Assembly: GCF_009857595.1 (NCBI RefSeq)
Contig: NZ_WWCU01000032.1
Coordinates: forward strand, 1 to 64,000
DNA from: Pseudoduganella aquatica
GTDB taxonomy: Bacteria; Pseudomonadota; Gammaproteobacteria; Burkholderiales; Burkholderiaceae_D
Length of the DNA stretch: 64,000 nucleotides
Direction: 5' to 3'
This document shows positions 43,440 to 52,724 of the stretch, one piece after another (the first letter of the stretch is position 1; each line of letters begins with the position of its first letter). The position numbers and the translations under genes were made by a program. The notes under the pieces were generated by a model, which saw only the letters and a list, made by a program, of their open reading frames with translations, did no database searches and was not told the DNA's origin.

Positions 43440-45800
43440 ATGACACTACAGTTCTCTCGCCGCCGCCACCTGCAAGGGGCGGCGGTTGCAGCAGCCACCA
43501 CGCTGCTGCCTTTTTCTTCCAGCGCCCAGGCCGCCGCGCGCTTCGCCATCGGCCAGGACGACTTCCTGCTCGACGGCAAACCGCTGCAGATCCGCTGCGG
43601 CGAAATGCACTTTGCCCGCGTGCCGCGCGAGTACTGGCGCCACCGCCTGCAAGCCATCAAGGCCATGGGCCTGAACACCGTGTGCGCCTACCTGTTCTGG
43701 AACTACCATGAATGGCGCGAGGGCAAGTACGACTGGAGCGGCCAGCGCGACGCGGCCGAATTCTGCCGTATGGCGCAGCAGGAAGGCCTGTGGGTGATAC
43801 TGCGCCCCGGCCCCTACGCCTGCGCCGAATGGGAAATGGGCGGCCTGCCGTGGTGGCTGCTGAAACAGCCCGGCGACGCCTTCCTGCGCACCCGCAGCGA
43901 CGCCTTTGTGCAGCCGGCGCGGCGCTGGCTGCGCGAGGTGGGCCGCGCGCTGGCGCCCATGCAGATCACGCAGGGCGGCCCCATCCTCATGGTGCAGGTG
44001 GAGAACGAATACGGATTCTTCGGCGAAGACCTGGACTACCTGCGCGTGATGCGCCAGGCGCTGCTGGACGCGCGCTTCGACGTGCCGCTGTTCCAGTGCA
44101 ACCCCACCAACGCGGTGGCGAAGTCGCATATCCCCGAGCTGTTCTCGGTGGCCAATTTCGGCAGCGATCCGGCCACCGGTTTCAAGACGCTGGCCCAGGT
44201 GCAGCGCGGCCCGCTCATGTGCGGCGAATACTATTCCGGCTGGTTCGACACCTGGGGCGCGCCGCACCGGCGCGGCTCGGCCGACAAGGCCGTGGCCGAC
44301 ATCCAGGCCATGCTCAAGGCCAACGGCTCCTTCAGCCTCTACATGGCGCACGGCGGCACCACCTTCGGCCTGTGGGGCGGCTGCGACCGTCCCTTCCGCC
44401 CGGACACCAGCAGCTACGACTACGACGCGCCCATAGGCGAAGCCGGCTGGACCGGCGACAAGTTCACGGCCTACCGCGACGGCATCACGCCGCTGCTGCC
44501 GGCCGGCGAAACGCTGCCGGACGCGCCGGCGCGCATGCCCGTCATCACCATCCCCGCCTTCGCACTGCAGGAAAGCGCCGCCGTGATGGCCAACCTGCCC
44601 GCGCGCGCCATCAGCGACGTGTCGCCCAAGCCTATCGAGCAGTACGACATCAGCCGTGGCCTGGTGGCCTACCGCGCCACCCTGCCCGCAGGACCGGCCG
44701 GCGTGCTGGCGGCGGCCAAGGTGCGCGACCTGGCCTGGGTCTTCGTGGACGGCAAGCAGCTGGGCACCATGGACACGCGCCACCGCCGCTTCAAGGTGGC
44801 GCTGCCTGCGCGCGGCAAGCCGGTCACGGTCGACATCCTGCTGTACACGATAGCGCGCGTGAACTTCGGCGTGGAGATCCACGACCGCAAGGGCCTGCAC
44901 GGTCCGGTCACGTTCACGCCGCAGGAGGGTGAAGCTCAGGCAGTGGAAAACTGGACCATCCGCGCCATCGACTTCGACGCGGACGGCGTGCTGCCGCCGC
45001 TGGCATGGAAGCGCAGCCGCGCGCAAGGCCCGGCCTTCTGGCGCGGCAGCTTCAGCGTGGACAAGACCGGCGACACCTTTCTCGACATGGCCGGCTGGGG
45101 CCAGGGCGTGGTGTGGATCAACGGCCGCTGCCTGGGCCGCTACTGGAGCATAGGGCCGACGCAGACCATGTATCTGCCCGGCCCGTGGATCAAGCGCGGC
45201 CGCAACGAAGTGGTGGTGCTGGACCTGACCGGCCCGCGCAGCGCGCGCATCGCCGGACTGGCCGTGCCGGTGCTGGACCAGCTGCGCCCCGAGCTGGACC
45301 TGGCCCGCCCGCCCAGCACCGCCAGGCTGCAGCTGGACGGCGCCGCGCCGGTGCATGCGGCCGAGTTCGCGCCCGGCTCCGCCACGCAGCAGGTGATGTT
45401 CGCCGCGCCCGCCAGCGGCCGCCAGTTCTGCCTGGAATCGCTGAGCGCCTTCGACGGCAAGAGCTACGCCGCCGTGGCCGAGATCGCCCTGCTGGACAAG
45501 GCGGGCAAGCCGCTCAACCAGTCGAGCTGGACCATCGCCTACGCCAGCAGCGAGGAGGCGCGCAAGGAGGACGGCTCGGCGCTCAACGCCATCAACGGCC
45601 AGAACACCGACTACTGGCACACGGCCTACACCGGCGCGGCGGCCAGCACGCCGCATCCGCACCGCATCGTGATCGACCTGGGCAAGACGGTGGAAGTGGC
45701 GGGCCTGCGCTATGTGCCGCGCCAGGGCACGGCCGAAGTCACCGGGCGCGTCAAGCAATACCGCATCTATATCGGCGACCAGCTCGTCACGGGCAACTAG
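43440..45800 (+). CDS. GH35 beta-galactosidase with C-terminal F5/8-type domain
   Basis: A 786-aa exported enzyme. The leader FSRRRHLQGAAVAAATTLLP contains a twin-arginine-like motif. The (beta/alpha)8 catalytic domain (about 35-350) has the acid/base E190 in VENEYGFFG and the nucleophile E263 in MCGEYYSGWFDTWG. A jelly-roll domain follows (WGQGVVWINGRCLGRYWSIGP), and residues about 660-786 form a discoidin/CBM32-like domain (YASSEEARKEDGSALNAING, DYWHTAYTG). It removes terminal beta-galactose. The ATG is 3 bases after the GH105 stop, with no strong ribosome site, so coupling is likely. Confidence 0.9.
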   Translation: MTLQFSRRRHLQGAAVAAATTLLPFSSSAQAAARFAIGQDDFLLDGKPLQIRCGEMHFARVPREYWRHRLQAIKAMGLNTVCAYLFWNYHEWREGKYDWSGQRDAAEFCRMAQQEGLWVILRPGPYACAEWEMGGLPWWLLKQPGDAFLRTRSDAFVQPARRWLREVGRALAPMQITQGGPILMVQVENEYGFFGEDLDYLRVMRQALLDARFDVPLFQCNPTNAVAKSHIPELFSVANFGSDPATGFKTLAQVQRGPLMCGEYYSGWFDTWGAPHRRGSADKAVADIQAMLKANGSFSLYMAHGGTTFGLWGGCDRPFRPDTSSYDYDAPIGEAGWTGDKFTAYRDGITPLLPAGETLPDAPARMPVITIPAFALQESAAVMANLPARAISDVSPKPIEQYDISRGLVAYRATLPAGPAGVLAAAKVRDLAWVFVDGKQLGTMDTRHRRFKVALPARGKPVTVDILLYTIARVNFGVEIHDRKGLHGPVTFTPQEGEAQAVENWTIRAIDFDADGVLPPLAWKRSRAQGPAFWRGSFSVDKTGDTFLDMAGWGQGVVWINGRCLGRYWSIGPTQTMYLPGPWIKRGRNEVVVLDLTGPRSARIAGLAVPVLDQLRPELDLARPPSTARLQLDGAAPVHAAEFAPGSATQQVMFAAPASGRQFCLESLSAFDGKSYAAVAEIALLDKAGKPLNQSSWTIAYASSEEARKEDGSALNAINGQNTDYWHTAYTGAAASTPHPHRIVIDLGKTVEVAGLRYVPRQGTAEVTGRVKQYRIYIGDQLVTGN

Positions 45801-45808
45801 GAGAAACC

Positions 45809-47080
45809 ATGGAACGACGCAACTTCATGCGCACGCTGGCGGCCGGCTCGGCCGGCCTGATCGGCGCCAGCGGCAACGCAATCGCTGCCGGAGCCGCCGC
45901 CCCGGCCAGCGCAGCCGCCGGCGGCGACCGCGCCTACCTGCTGGGCCTGCTGCAAAAAATGTCGGACCCGGTGCTGAACGCCATGTCCCAGGGGCAGCTC
46001 CACAAAAAATTCGCGCTGGAACTGAGCCCCACCTGGGACGGCCGCGATCCCGCCGTGGCCTATCTGGAATGCTACGGCCGCCTTATCGCCGGCATTGCGC
46101 CCTGGCTGGCCCTGCCTGCCGACGCCACGCCGGAAGGCCGCTACCGCCAGCGCATGCAGCAGATGGCGCTGCAAAGCTATGTCCACTCGGTCGATCCGGC
46201 CAGCCCGGACTGCCTGCTGTGGAAAGGCCCCGGCCAGATCCTGGTGGACTCCGCCTACTACACCAACGCCCTGATGCGCGCGCCCAAGACGCTGTGGGAG
46301 CCGCTCGACAGCACCACCAAGCAGCGCATCATCGCCGCCATCAAGGGGCTGCGGCGCATCGAGCCGCCCTACATCAACTGGATGCTGTTCGCCGCCATGA
46401 ACGAAGCCTGGCTGATGTCCATCGGCGAAGAATACGACCCCATGCGCATGAACGTGGCTATCCGCAAAATCAACGAATGGTATGTGGGCGACGGCTGGAT
46501 CAAGGACGGCGAAGCCTTCCACTTCGACTACTACAATTCCTACGTGATGTACCCGATGCTGGTGGAAATCCTGGACGTGCTGGCCAAGTTCAAGGGGCCG
46601 TTCTGGAACGGCAAGCCGGATGAGCTGCAGGCCCAGGCCGTGAAGCGCATGCAGCGCTACAGCGAGCACCTGGAGCGCTTTATCGGCACCGACGGCAGCT
46701 ATCCGCCCATAGGCCGCTCGCTGACCTACCGCACCGCCGCCTTCCAGCCGCTGGCCCTGCTGGCCTGGCGCAAGCAGTTGCCAACGTCGCTGCCCGAAGG
46801 CCAGGTGCGCGCCGCCCTGCACGCGGCGCACAAAGCGATCTGGACCGAGCCCAGCAACTTCACCAGGGACGGCTACCTGACCATAGGCTTCGTCGGCCAC
46901 CAGCCGGAACTGGGCGACTGGTACTCCAACAACGGCAGCATGTACATCGCCTCCGCCACGCTGCTGCCGCTGGGCCTGCCGGAAAGCGATTCCTACTGGA
47001 CCGCGCCGGCGCAGGACTGGACGCAGAAGAAAGCCTTTGCCGGCAAGAAATTCCCCAAGGACTACCACGTGAGCTACTAG
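45809..47080 (+). CDS. DUF2264 domain-containing protein (candidate beta-glucuronidase)
   Basis: A 423-aa exported protein. The leader MERRNFMRTLAAGSAGLIGA fits the twin-arginine pattern, cleaved near AIAAG. The rest matches the DUF2264 family, an all-helical toroid-like fold: DPAVAYLECYGRLIAGIAPW, IEPPYINWMLFAAMNEAWL, DGWIKDGEAFHFDYYNSYVMYP. From memory, some DUF2264 proteins were classified as GH154 beta-glucuronidases in arabinogalactan degradation; I am moderately sure of this. AGGAG overlaps the GH35 stop and precedes the ATG by 5 bases. Its stop shares CTAG with the convergent next gene. Confidence 0.75.
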   Translation: MERRNFMRTLAAGSAGLIGASGNAIAAGAAAPASAAAGGDRAYLLGLLQKMSDPVLNAMSQGQLHKKFALELSPTWDGRDPAVAYLECYGRLIAGIAPWLALPADATPEGRYRQRMQQMALQSYVHSVDPASPDCLLWKGPGQILVDSAYYTNALMRAPKTLWEPLDSTTKQRIIAAIKGLRRIEPPYINWMLFAAMNEAWLMSIGEEYDPMRMNVAIRKINEWYVGDGWIKDGEAFHFDYYNSYVMYPMLVEILDVLAKFKGPFWNGKPDELQAQAVKRMQRYSEHLERFIGTDGSYPPIGRSLTYRTAAFQPLALLAWRKQLPTSLPEGQVRAALHAAHKAIWTEPSNFTRDGYLTIGFVGHQPELGDWYSNNGSMYIASATLLPLGLPESDSYWTAPAQDWTQKKAFAGKKFPKDYHVSY

Positions 47081-48138
47081 TAGCTCTCCTTGTTGATCAT
47101 GAAGTGCATGCGGAAGGCGATATCCAGTATGGTCCTGGCCGTCGCCGACGCTTCCTCCGCCGGCATGCGCAGCTGGCGCGCGTAGTGCTGCGCCAGCGCG
47201 CGCTCGGCCACGTCATATTGCGCCAGGATGGACGCGTAGAGCTTCTTGTTGGCCTTGTCCTGCTGCGACCATTCCAGCAGGTTGTCGTCCACCTCGGTGC
47301 GGGTGTTGTAAGGCGTTTCCGTGACCCACGGCCGCAGCACGGCGTTGGCCCAGGCCTGCTGCACGCTGGCGCGCACGCGCGCGGTGGGCTGCCAGGGGCC
47401 GTCGTCCTTGCCGCTGCCCAGCGTGCGGTCGAGCAGCGCCGCCAGCTTTTGCAGCGCCGGCGGCAGCAGCTGTTCCGCGCGCTTCACCTGTGGACGGAAC
47501 TGGACTTCGCAAGCCAGCTTGGGTTGGCCCGAGGCGGTCAGATACACCTTCCAGTTGCCCGAGAAGCCGCCCGGCTCGGCGATATACATCATCCACAGGC
47601 CGCCGCTTTCGTTGCTGAAGATAAAGGGCGCGCGCCAGCCGTCGCTGAAGGGCGGCCCCAGCCTGGCGTTGCGCTCGTCCAGCGAAGCGCCGAAGTAGTC
47701 CTTCACGCTCATGGCCTGGTCCACCACGCGCACCCGGTGCATATCGCCGCGCCAGCCGAAGGGCACTTCCTCCACCACCAGCCGCTTGCCGTTGGCGGGC
47801 GCGGTCTGCCAGTAGATGCTGCGCGGCTTGTATTCGGGCAGGGGCACCTGGGTGAAGACTTCGGCGTCGAATTCGAGCACATCGCCGGCGGTCACGCTGG
47901 TGCTCTTGGGGGCCAGCACCAGGTCGCTGCTGAAATCGTCCGGGATCGCGTCCGGATGCGTCCACGGCAGCACGCTGCCGGACTGATGCGCCAGCTTGGC
48001 CAGCTGCAGGGCAGCCTGGCACTCGGCCACGTTTTTTCCATTTTCCAGCCGAGGCCATTCCTGGGCCGCGGCGCCGGCCGACGCCAGCGCCAAAGCCAGC
48101 GTGGCCGCCGTACCGTAATACAATTTATCCAGATTCAT
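47077..48138 (-). CDS. Secreted protein of unknown function
   Basis: A 353-aa protein with a signal peptide (ALALASAGAAAQ, cleaved near residue 25). I do not recognise a family. Residues about 80-200 look beta-rich (DVLEFDAEVFTQVPLPEYKP, SGGLWMMYIAEPGGFSGNWK). Residues about 230-353 look helical, ending in a repeat-like ARQLRMPAEEASATARTILD. The N-terminal part has a conserved-looking NVAECQAALQLAKLAHQSG segment. It is 65 bases downstream of the FucP-like gene on the same strand and may be in its operon. No lipobox was seen. Confidence 0.6.
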   Translation of the reverse strand: MNLDKLYYGTAATLALALASAGAAAQEWPRLENGKNVAECQAALQLAKLAHQSGSVLPWTHPDAIPDDFSSDLVLAPKSTSVTAGDVLEFDAEVFTQVPLPEYKPRSIYWQTAPANGKRLVVEEVPFGWRGDMHRVRVVDQAMSVKDYFGASLDERNARLGPPFSDGWRAPFIFSNESGGLWMMYIAEPGGFSGNWKVYLTASGQPKLACEVQFRPQVKRAEQLLPPALQKLAALLDRTLGSGKDDGPWQPTARVRASVQQAWANAVLRPWVTETPYNTRTEVDDNLLEWSQQDKANKKLYASILAQYDVAERALAQHYARQLRMPAEEASATARTILDIAFRMHFMINKESY

Positions 48139-48203
48139 GGCATTCCATTTGATTCAGACATGCCCATCTTACAACGGAAGCGAATCCGGACCGTCCCCGC
48201 TGC

Positions 48204-49508
48204 CTACTGTTCCGCTTCCGGGAAGGCGTTGGTGGCGCGCGCGCCCCACAGCGCGTAGAACAGCACGTACAGTTCGCATGCCGCAGTCAGCAGGAAAGAG
48301 GTCTGCAGGCCGTAGATGTCGGCCAGCCAGCCCTGCACCACCACCAGCGCGCCGCCGGCGATGGCCATGATCAGCAGGCCCGCGCCTTCCTCGGTCAGCG
48401 GACCCAGGCCTTTGATGCCCAGCGTGAAGATGGTGGGGAACATAATGGAATGGAACAGGCCCACGGAAATCAACGCCCACATGGCGGTCGGGCCGGTGCT
48501 GAAGGTGGCCACCAGCATCACGATGCAGGCGCCCACGCTGGCGGCGGCCAGCACGTGTTCGGCGGAAATGGAACGCATCAGCACGCTGCCGATGAAGCGG
48601 CCCACCATCATGCCGCCCCACAGCAGGAACAGGTAGTGCGACGCCTGCTCATGGTTGACATTGCCGATGTCGGGCTGCGAGACGAAGTTGATGAACAGAT
48701 TGGCCACGCCGATTTCGGCGATCAGGTAGATGAAGATGGCCGGCACGCCGAACACCAGGTTGCGGTGGCGCCACAGCGAGTGCGAGGCGCGCTCGGCCTT
48801 GGACACGCGGCTGGTGGCCGCGCCCATTTCCGGCAGCGGGAAGCGCGCGATGATGACGGCCAGCACCACCAGCACGCCCGCCACGATCAGGTAAGGCAGC
48901 TGCACCGCCTGTGCGTCCGCCAGGCGCTCGGCCTGGGTCAGCACCTGGTCCGCGCCCGCCGTACCGGCGTTGGAGCGGCCCAGGATCAGGTAGCCGCCGA
49001 ACAGCGGCGCGAACATGGTGCCCAGCGAGTTGAAGGCCTGCACCAGGTTCAGGCGCGAGGACGCGGTCTGCGGCGTTCCCACCACGGCCACGTAGGGATT
49101 GGCCGCCACTTGCAGCAGCGTGATGCCGCAGGCGATGACGAACAGCGCCACCAGGGTGACGATGTAGGACGGCAGGCGCGCGGCCGGTATCATCATCAGC
49201 GCGCCCAGCGCCATGATGGACAGGCCCACCACCAGCGACTTCTTGTAGCCGACGCGCTCGATCAGGCGCGCGGCCGGGATGGAGGCGACAAAGTAGGCAA
49301 TGAACCAGACCGACTCGATCAGCGTGGTCTGCGTGTAGTTCAGCTCGAACACGCTGCGCAGGTGCGGCAGCAGCGTGTTGTTGATGACGGTGATAAAGCC
49401 CCAGGTGAAGAACAGGCTGGCAAGCAGCGACATGGCCGACTTGTAGCTGGCGGTGGCGGGCGCTTGCCCGGTGGAATTGGTACTAACGGAAGCAATCGGC
49501 GCAGCCAC
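48204..49508 (-). CDS. FucP/GluP-like sugar:H+ symporter (MFS)
   Basis: A 434-aa protein with 12 membrane segments. Motifs FFTWGFITVINNTLLPHLRS and GITLLQVAANPYVAVVGTP are the signature of the fucose/galactose/glucose permease branch of MFS. It probably imports a monosaccharide released by the nearby GH35, GH105 or propeller enzymes (galactose, rhamnose or a related sugar). The start is GTG with AGGGGA 6 bases upstream. It is convergent with the enzyme operon and transcribed toward the unknown secreted protein. Confidence 0.85.
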   Translation of the reverse strand: MAAPIASVSTNSTGQAPATASYKSAMSLLASLFFTWGFITVINNTLLPHLRSVFELNYTQTTLIESVWFIAYFVASIPAARLIERVGYKKSLVVGLSIMALGALMMIPAARLPSYIVTLVALFVIACGITLLQVAANPYVAVVGTPQTASSRLNLVQAFNSLGTMFAPLFGGYLILGRSNAGTAGADQVLTQAERLADAQAVQLPYLIVAGVLVVLAVIIARFPLPEMGAATSRVSKAERASHSLWRHRNLVFGVPAIFIYLIAEIGVANLFINFVSQPDIGNVNHEQASHYLFLLWGGMMVGRFIGSVLMRSISAEHVLAAASVGACIVMLVATFSTGPTAMWALISVGLFHSIMFPTIFTLGIKGLGPLTEEGAGLLIMAIAGGALVVVQGWLADIYGLQTSFLLTAACELYVLFYALWGARATNAFPEAEQ

Positions 49509-49593
49509 GGAACGTCCCCTGGAATCTTATTTTGGAGCCGTCCATGCTAGAGGGTTCTGCTATTCAATACCAATAACTAAATTGCGAGGATCT

Positions 49594-49609
49594 ATATCGA
49601 TTTTGATAT
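49594..49609. repeat. Small inverted repeat at the end of the GST gene
   Basis: ATATC and GATAT arms around GATTTT, overlapping the GST stop codon. This may be a weak transcript-end hairpin or part of the fucP promoter region (49509-49608), which otherwise shows no clear promoter or LacI operator. Confidence 0.25.
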
Positions 49610-50271
49610 TAGTCGCGGTCCGGCGCACCCAGCGGAAACAGCGGCCGGAACACGCGCGCCTCGTCCACCGCGCGGGCCACGGAGGGCCGGGCCAGCAGGC
49701 GCGCGCGATAGGCGCGCAGCAGCGGGTACTGCTCGCCTATCCTGTGGGTCCAGTCCGCGTAGAACAGCGACGGGGCGGCCGCGCAGTCGGCCAGCGTGAA
49801 CGCCTCGCCGGCGGCCCAGGTCTGTCCCGCCAGATGGCTTTCCAGCCAGGCATAGGCCAGTTCCAGCTTGCCGGTGGCAAAGGCCAGCGCCTCTTCCCGC
49901 TTGGCCGCCACGCCGGTCAGCGCGCCGCCCACCGCATGCTGCATGGGGCTCATGACGTGCAGGTCGAAGAAGCGGTCCAGGAAACGCACGTCCAGCGCGG
50001 CCATGGGCTCGGCGGGCAGCAGCAGCACGGGTCCGGCATGCGCCAGCTGCAGATACTCGATGATGATGCTGCTCTCCGCCACCTGGCGCTCGCCGTCCAG
50101 CAGCAGCGGGAACTTCTGCAAGGGCCAGCGCCGCAGCCACTCCGCCGCATGCTGCGGCGTATCCGGCCCCAGGGTGCGGAAGTCAAACGACAGGCCGTTT
50201 TCGTACAGGGCGATCAACACCTTCTGCGTGTAGGAGGAAAACGGATGGCCATAAAGTGCGAGCTCGCTCAA
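49609..50271 (-). CDS. Glutathione S-transferase family protein
   Basis: A 220-aa cytosolic GST. N-terminal thioredoxin-like domain: LYGHPFSSYTQKVLIALYEN, with Ser/Tyr candidates in the active-site loop, PLLLDGERQVAESSIIIEYL with the cis-Pro and the glutathione gamma-glutamyl site E-S. C-terminal helical domain with AFTLADCAAAPSLFYADW. The substrate cannot be predicted. It is a single gene between the sugar locus and the HTH-dynamin unit. Confidence 0.85.
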   Translation of the reverse strand: MSELALYGHPFSSYTQKVLIALYENGLSFDFRTLGPDTPQHAAEWLRRWPLQKFPLLLDGERQVAESSIIIEYLQLAHAGPVLLLPAEPMAALDVRFLDRFFDLHVMSPMQHAVGGALTGVAAKREEALAFATGKLELAYAWLESHLAGQTWAAGEAFTLADCAAAPSLFYADWTHRIGEQYPLLRAYRARLLARPSVARAVDEARVFRPLFPLGAPDRD

Positions 50272-50350
50272 GATTCATCTCCTTGTTGTTGTACTTTTCC
50301 CATGGCTAGAGTACCACCGCTGGGGGCGATCGGCACGCCCCGCAAACATT

Positions 50351-50401
50351 TCAGACATTTTTGACTAACATGTTGCGCACTCAGACAAATCAGTCTAAGA
50401 T
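50351..50401 (+). promoter_or_regulatory. Promoter and tandem operator-like repeats of the HTH-dynamin unit
   Basis: Two similar 18-base elements, TCAGACATTTTTGACTAA (50351-50368) and TCAGACAAATCAGTCTAA (50381-50398), start 30 bases apart. The second is an imperfect palindrome (AGAC-N6-GTCT) and falls between a -35-like TTGCGC (50373-50378) and a -10-like TAAGAT (50396-50401) spaced 17 bases. An XRE-type HTH in the gene product makes autorepression likely. Confidence 0.5.
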
Positions 50402-50431
50402 TCAGTCATCGATGCCTAGCGAGGAACTGGA

Positions 50432-52723
50432 ATGAACACTGAAACCCTGGAAGAGCAGCTCAAGGCCTTCCTCATTGCCAAACGCGACGAAGCAGGCTTG
50501 TCGCAAAGCGACGTCGCAGCCCGGTCGGAAGTGTTCGGCATGGGACGCCTGCTGGACCAGCGCGCCGTGTCGCGCATCGAGCAGGCGCCCCTGTCCTCGG
50601 ACGCGCTCAAAATCGCAGCCTACATGACGGCGGTGGGATGCACGCCCACCGACTACTTCAACGAATTGTCCCGATTAACCATTCAAGAAGAAACGGACCC
50701 GAACATGGCCACCCCCCAACACAGCGGCATCCACGAAAAACTGGCCCAGGCGCATGCCAGGCTCGAGCAGGCGCAAGCCATCATCGCCGCTGCGAAGGAC
50801 ACGTATATCAGCTCCCTGCAGCTGGGCGAGACCTTCGAGCGCAGCCACGCACTGCTCAACGGCCTGCAGCGCAAACCCGTGATCGGCTGCTTCGGCCACT
50901 TCGACGCCGGCAAGTCCACCCTGCTGAACACGCTCATCAGCGAATCGGTGCTGCCCACCAAGTACCAGCCCGCCACCTCGGTCATCAACCTGCTGATGCA
51001 TACGTCGGACCGCCCCGCCGCCCTGGTCGGCAACGTGGCCGTCTTCAGCAAGGGCTTTATGCCGCACATGATCCACGACGCGGCCCTGGTTGAGCAGCAC
51101 CTGATCGAGCAAGGCGACGGCGAGCTGCTGCGCCGCTACGGCATGCACCAGCAAGACAACGAACAGGCGCAGCAGGCTTACGTGGCGGTGGTGTTCTCGG
51201 CGGCGGATATCCTGAACCAGGTTTGGCTGCTCGACACGCCGGGCCAGCTGGGCGACGGCGACGACTCCGACACCGACAAGGCGCTGGCCGGCGTGGAGCT
51301 GACCGACGGCATCGTGTTCATGTCCAACCACACCGGCTTCCTCAAGGACAGCGACCTCGGCTTTGCCGCCAACGTTATCCGCGCACGCCCGCCGGCCAAA
51401 GGAAGCGACAGCCTGGAGCACCTGCTGTTCGTGCAGTCGCACTGCCATGGCGAGATTCCCGCAGCCGACGTCGACGGCGTTGGCCTGAGCGCCTTCCGCC
51501 GCGTGAAGCGCCAGCTGGACAATATGATCTTCGGCGCGTGGATGGAAGAACGGCACATCGATACGCTGCCAAGCGCGGAGCAGCTTGCCTCACGCGTCCA
51601 GCCCTTCTGGCGCGAGAACGACCTGTACCGCAGCGCCACCTTGCGCCGCGTCCGCGACATGGCCACGAAGCTGACCGCCAGCTACGACGCGATTGTCGAC
51701 CAGCGCATAGCCCAGACCATGGAGCAGATGGTGGCGGCGCTGCAAACGGCCGTCGATCAGCTGGCCTTCCGCAAGGAGGACACGATCAAGCGCGTGAAGG
51801 AGGTAGAAGAACAGGAGGCCCGATTTCGCGGCGAGGCTGGCGAGCTTGTAGCCAAGTTCCAGGCGCTGATCGCCTCGTGCCCGCAGCGCAAGAAACAAGA
51901 CCTGGAAAGCATAGGCGACTACTACCGCGTGCAGGCCTCCGCCGAGAGCATCGAAAAGCTGATCCACGACACCTACACGGACAAGAAGGAAGCCCAGGGC
52001 GAAGTGGTGAACTACCTGTCCCAGCTGTTTACCGCCAAGCTGGAAAGCGTGCTCAAGGCCAGCGGCCGTTCGATTTCCGCCGAGGTCGACAACCTGCTGC
52101 AGCGCTGGCAAACGGCCGCGCCGGCAATGGCGGCGGGGACCGCGTCCGCGCCGGGCGCCAAGCTGGAGATGGACCTGTCCGCGTTCAACTCGCGCGCCGC
52201 CTTCGTTGGCGGCATGGCGGGCCTGGGCAGCCTGGGCGCCATGTCGCTCTACGTGGGGACCATCGCCAGCAATCTGGGCGCCTATCTCATGGTCGGCAAG
52301 GCCGCCGGCGTGATGGCCTCGCTCGGCATGGTCGGCAGCGTCACCTCGGTCACGTCTTTCGTTGCCGCGATTGGCGGTCCCATCACGATAGGCATCGCGA
52401 TCGCGGCCGCCATCGGCTATATGTTCTACCGCCTGCTCGGCGGCTCCTGGCAGAAAAGCCTGGCCGGCAAAGTGGCCGACGGGCTGCGCGAGAACAAGCT
52501 GCTGAGCCGCCTCGAACAGCCTGTCGATGCGTTCTGGGCCAGCACTGAGCAAGCCATGGGCGCAGGCCTGAACGAGCTGATCCAGCAGACCGACGCGCAT
52601 ATCGACGGCCTCAAGCGCGACGCCGCGATGGCCTACGACCCGGCCCAGCTCGACCAGTCCGTGCACACCGTCACGGCAGCGCTCGCGTCCATGCGCGCCG
52701 GCGAGTCCAGCCGGGCGGCGTGA
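50432..52723 (+). CDS. XRE-HTH domain fused to a LeoA-like dynamin-family GTPase
   Basis: A 763-aa protein. Residues 8-75 form a Cro/cI-type HTH (FLIAKRDEAGLSQSDVAARS, then RAVSRIEQAPLSSDALKIAA). After a helical linker (95-150) comes a dynamin-like GTPase domain: Walker A GHFDAGKST (155-163), YQPATSV switch I near 178-184, DTPG (268-271), and no canonical TKxD (VQSHCHGE is in the usual place). Coiled-coil stretches fill about 430-560. A hydrophobic membrane-insertion segment lies at about 590-690 (AFVGGMAGLGSLGAMSLYVG, SFVAAIGGPITIGIAIAAAI), resembling the LeoA paddle. Fusion of a DNA-binding domain to a membrane-remodelling GTPase is unusual. An orphan gene follows after one base. A role in membrane stress or phage response is inference. 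Confidence 0.8.
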   Translation: MNTETLEEQLKAFLIAKRDEAGLSQSDVAARSEVFGMGRLLDQRAVSRIEQAPLSSDALKIAAYMTAVGCTPTDYFNELSRLTIQEETDPNMATPQHSGIHEKLAQAHARLEQAQAIIAAAKDTYISSLQLGETFERSHALLNGLQRKPVIGCFGHFDAGKSTLLNTLISESVLPTKYQPATSVINLLMHTSDRPAALVGNVAVFSKGFMPHMIHDAALVEQHLIEQGDGELLRRYGMHQQDNEQAQQAYVAVVFSAADILNQVWLLDTPGQLGDGDDSDTDKALAGVELTDGIVFMSNHTGFLKDSDLGFAANVIRARPPAKGSDSLEHLLFVQSHCHGEIPAADVDGVGLSAFRRVKRQLDNMIFGAWMEERHIDTLPSAEQLASRVQPFWRENDLYRSATLRRVRDMATKLTASYDAIVDQRIAQTMEQMVAALQTAVDQLAFRKEDTIKRVKEVEEQEARFRGEAGELVAKFQALIASCPQRKKQDLESIGDYYRVQASAESIEKLIHDTYTDKKEAQGEVVNYLSQLFTAKLESVLKASGRSISAEVDNLLQRWQTAAPAMAAGTASAPGAKLEMDLSAFNSRAAFVGGMAGLGSLGAMSLYVGTIASNLGAYLMVGKAAGVMASLGMVGSVTSVTSFVAAIGGPITIGIAIAAAIGYMFYRLLGGSWQKSLAGKVADGLRENKLLSRLEQPVDAFWASTEQAMGAGLNELIQQTDAHIDGLKRDAAMAYDPAQLDQSVHTVTAALASMRAGESSRAA

Positions 52724-52724
52724 T

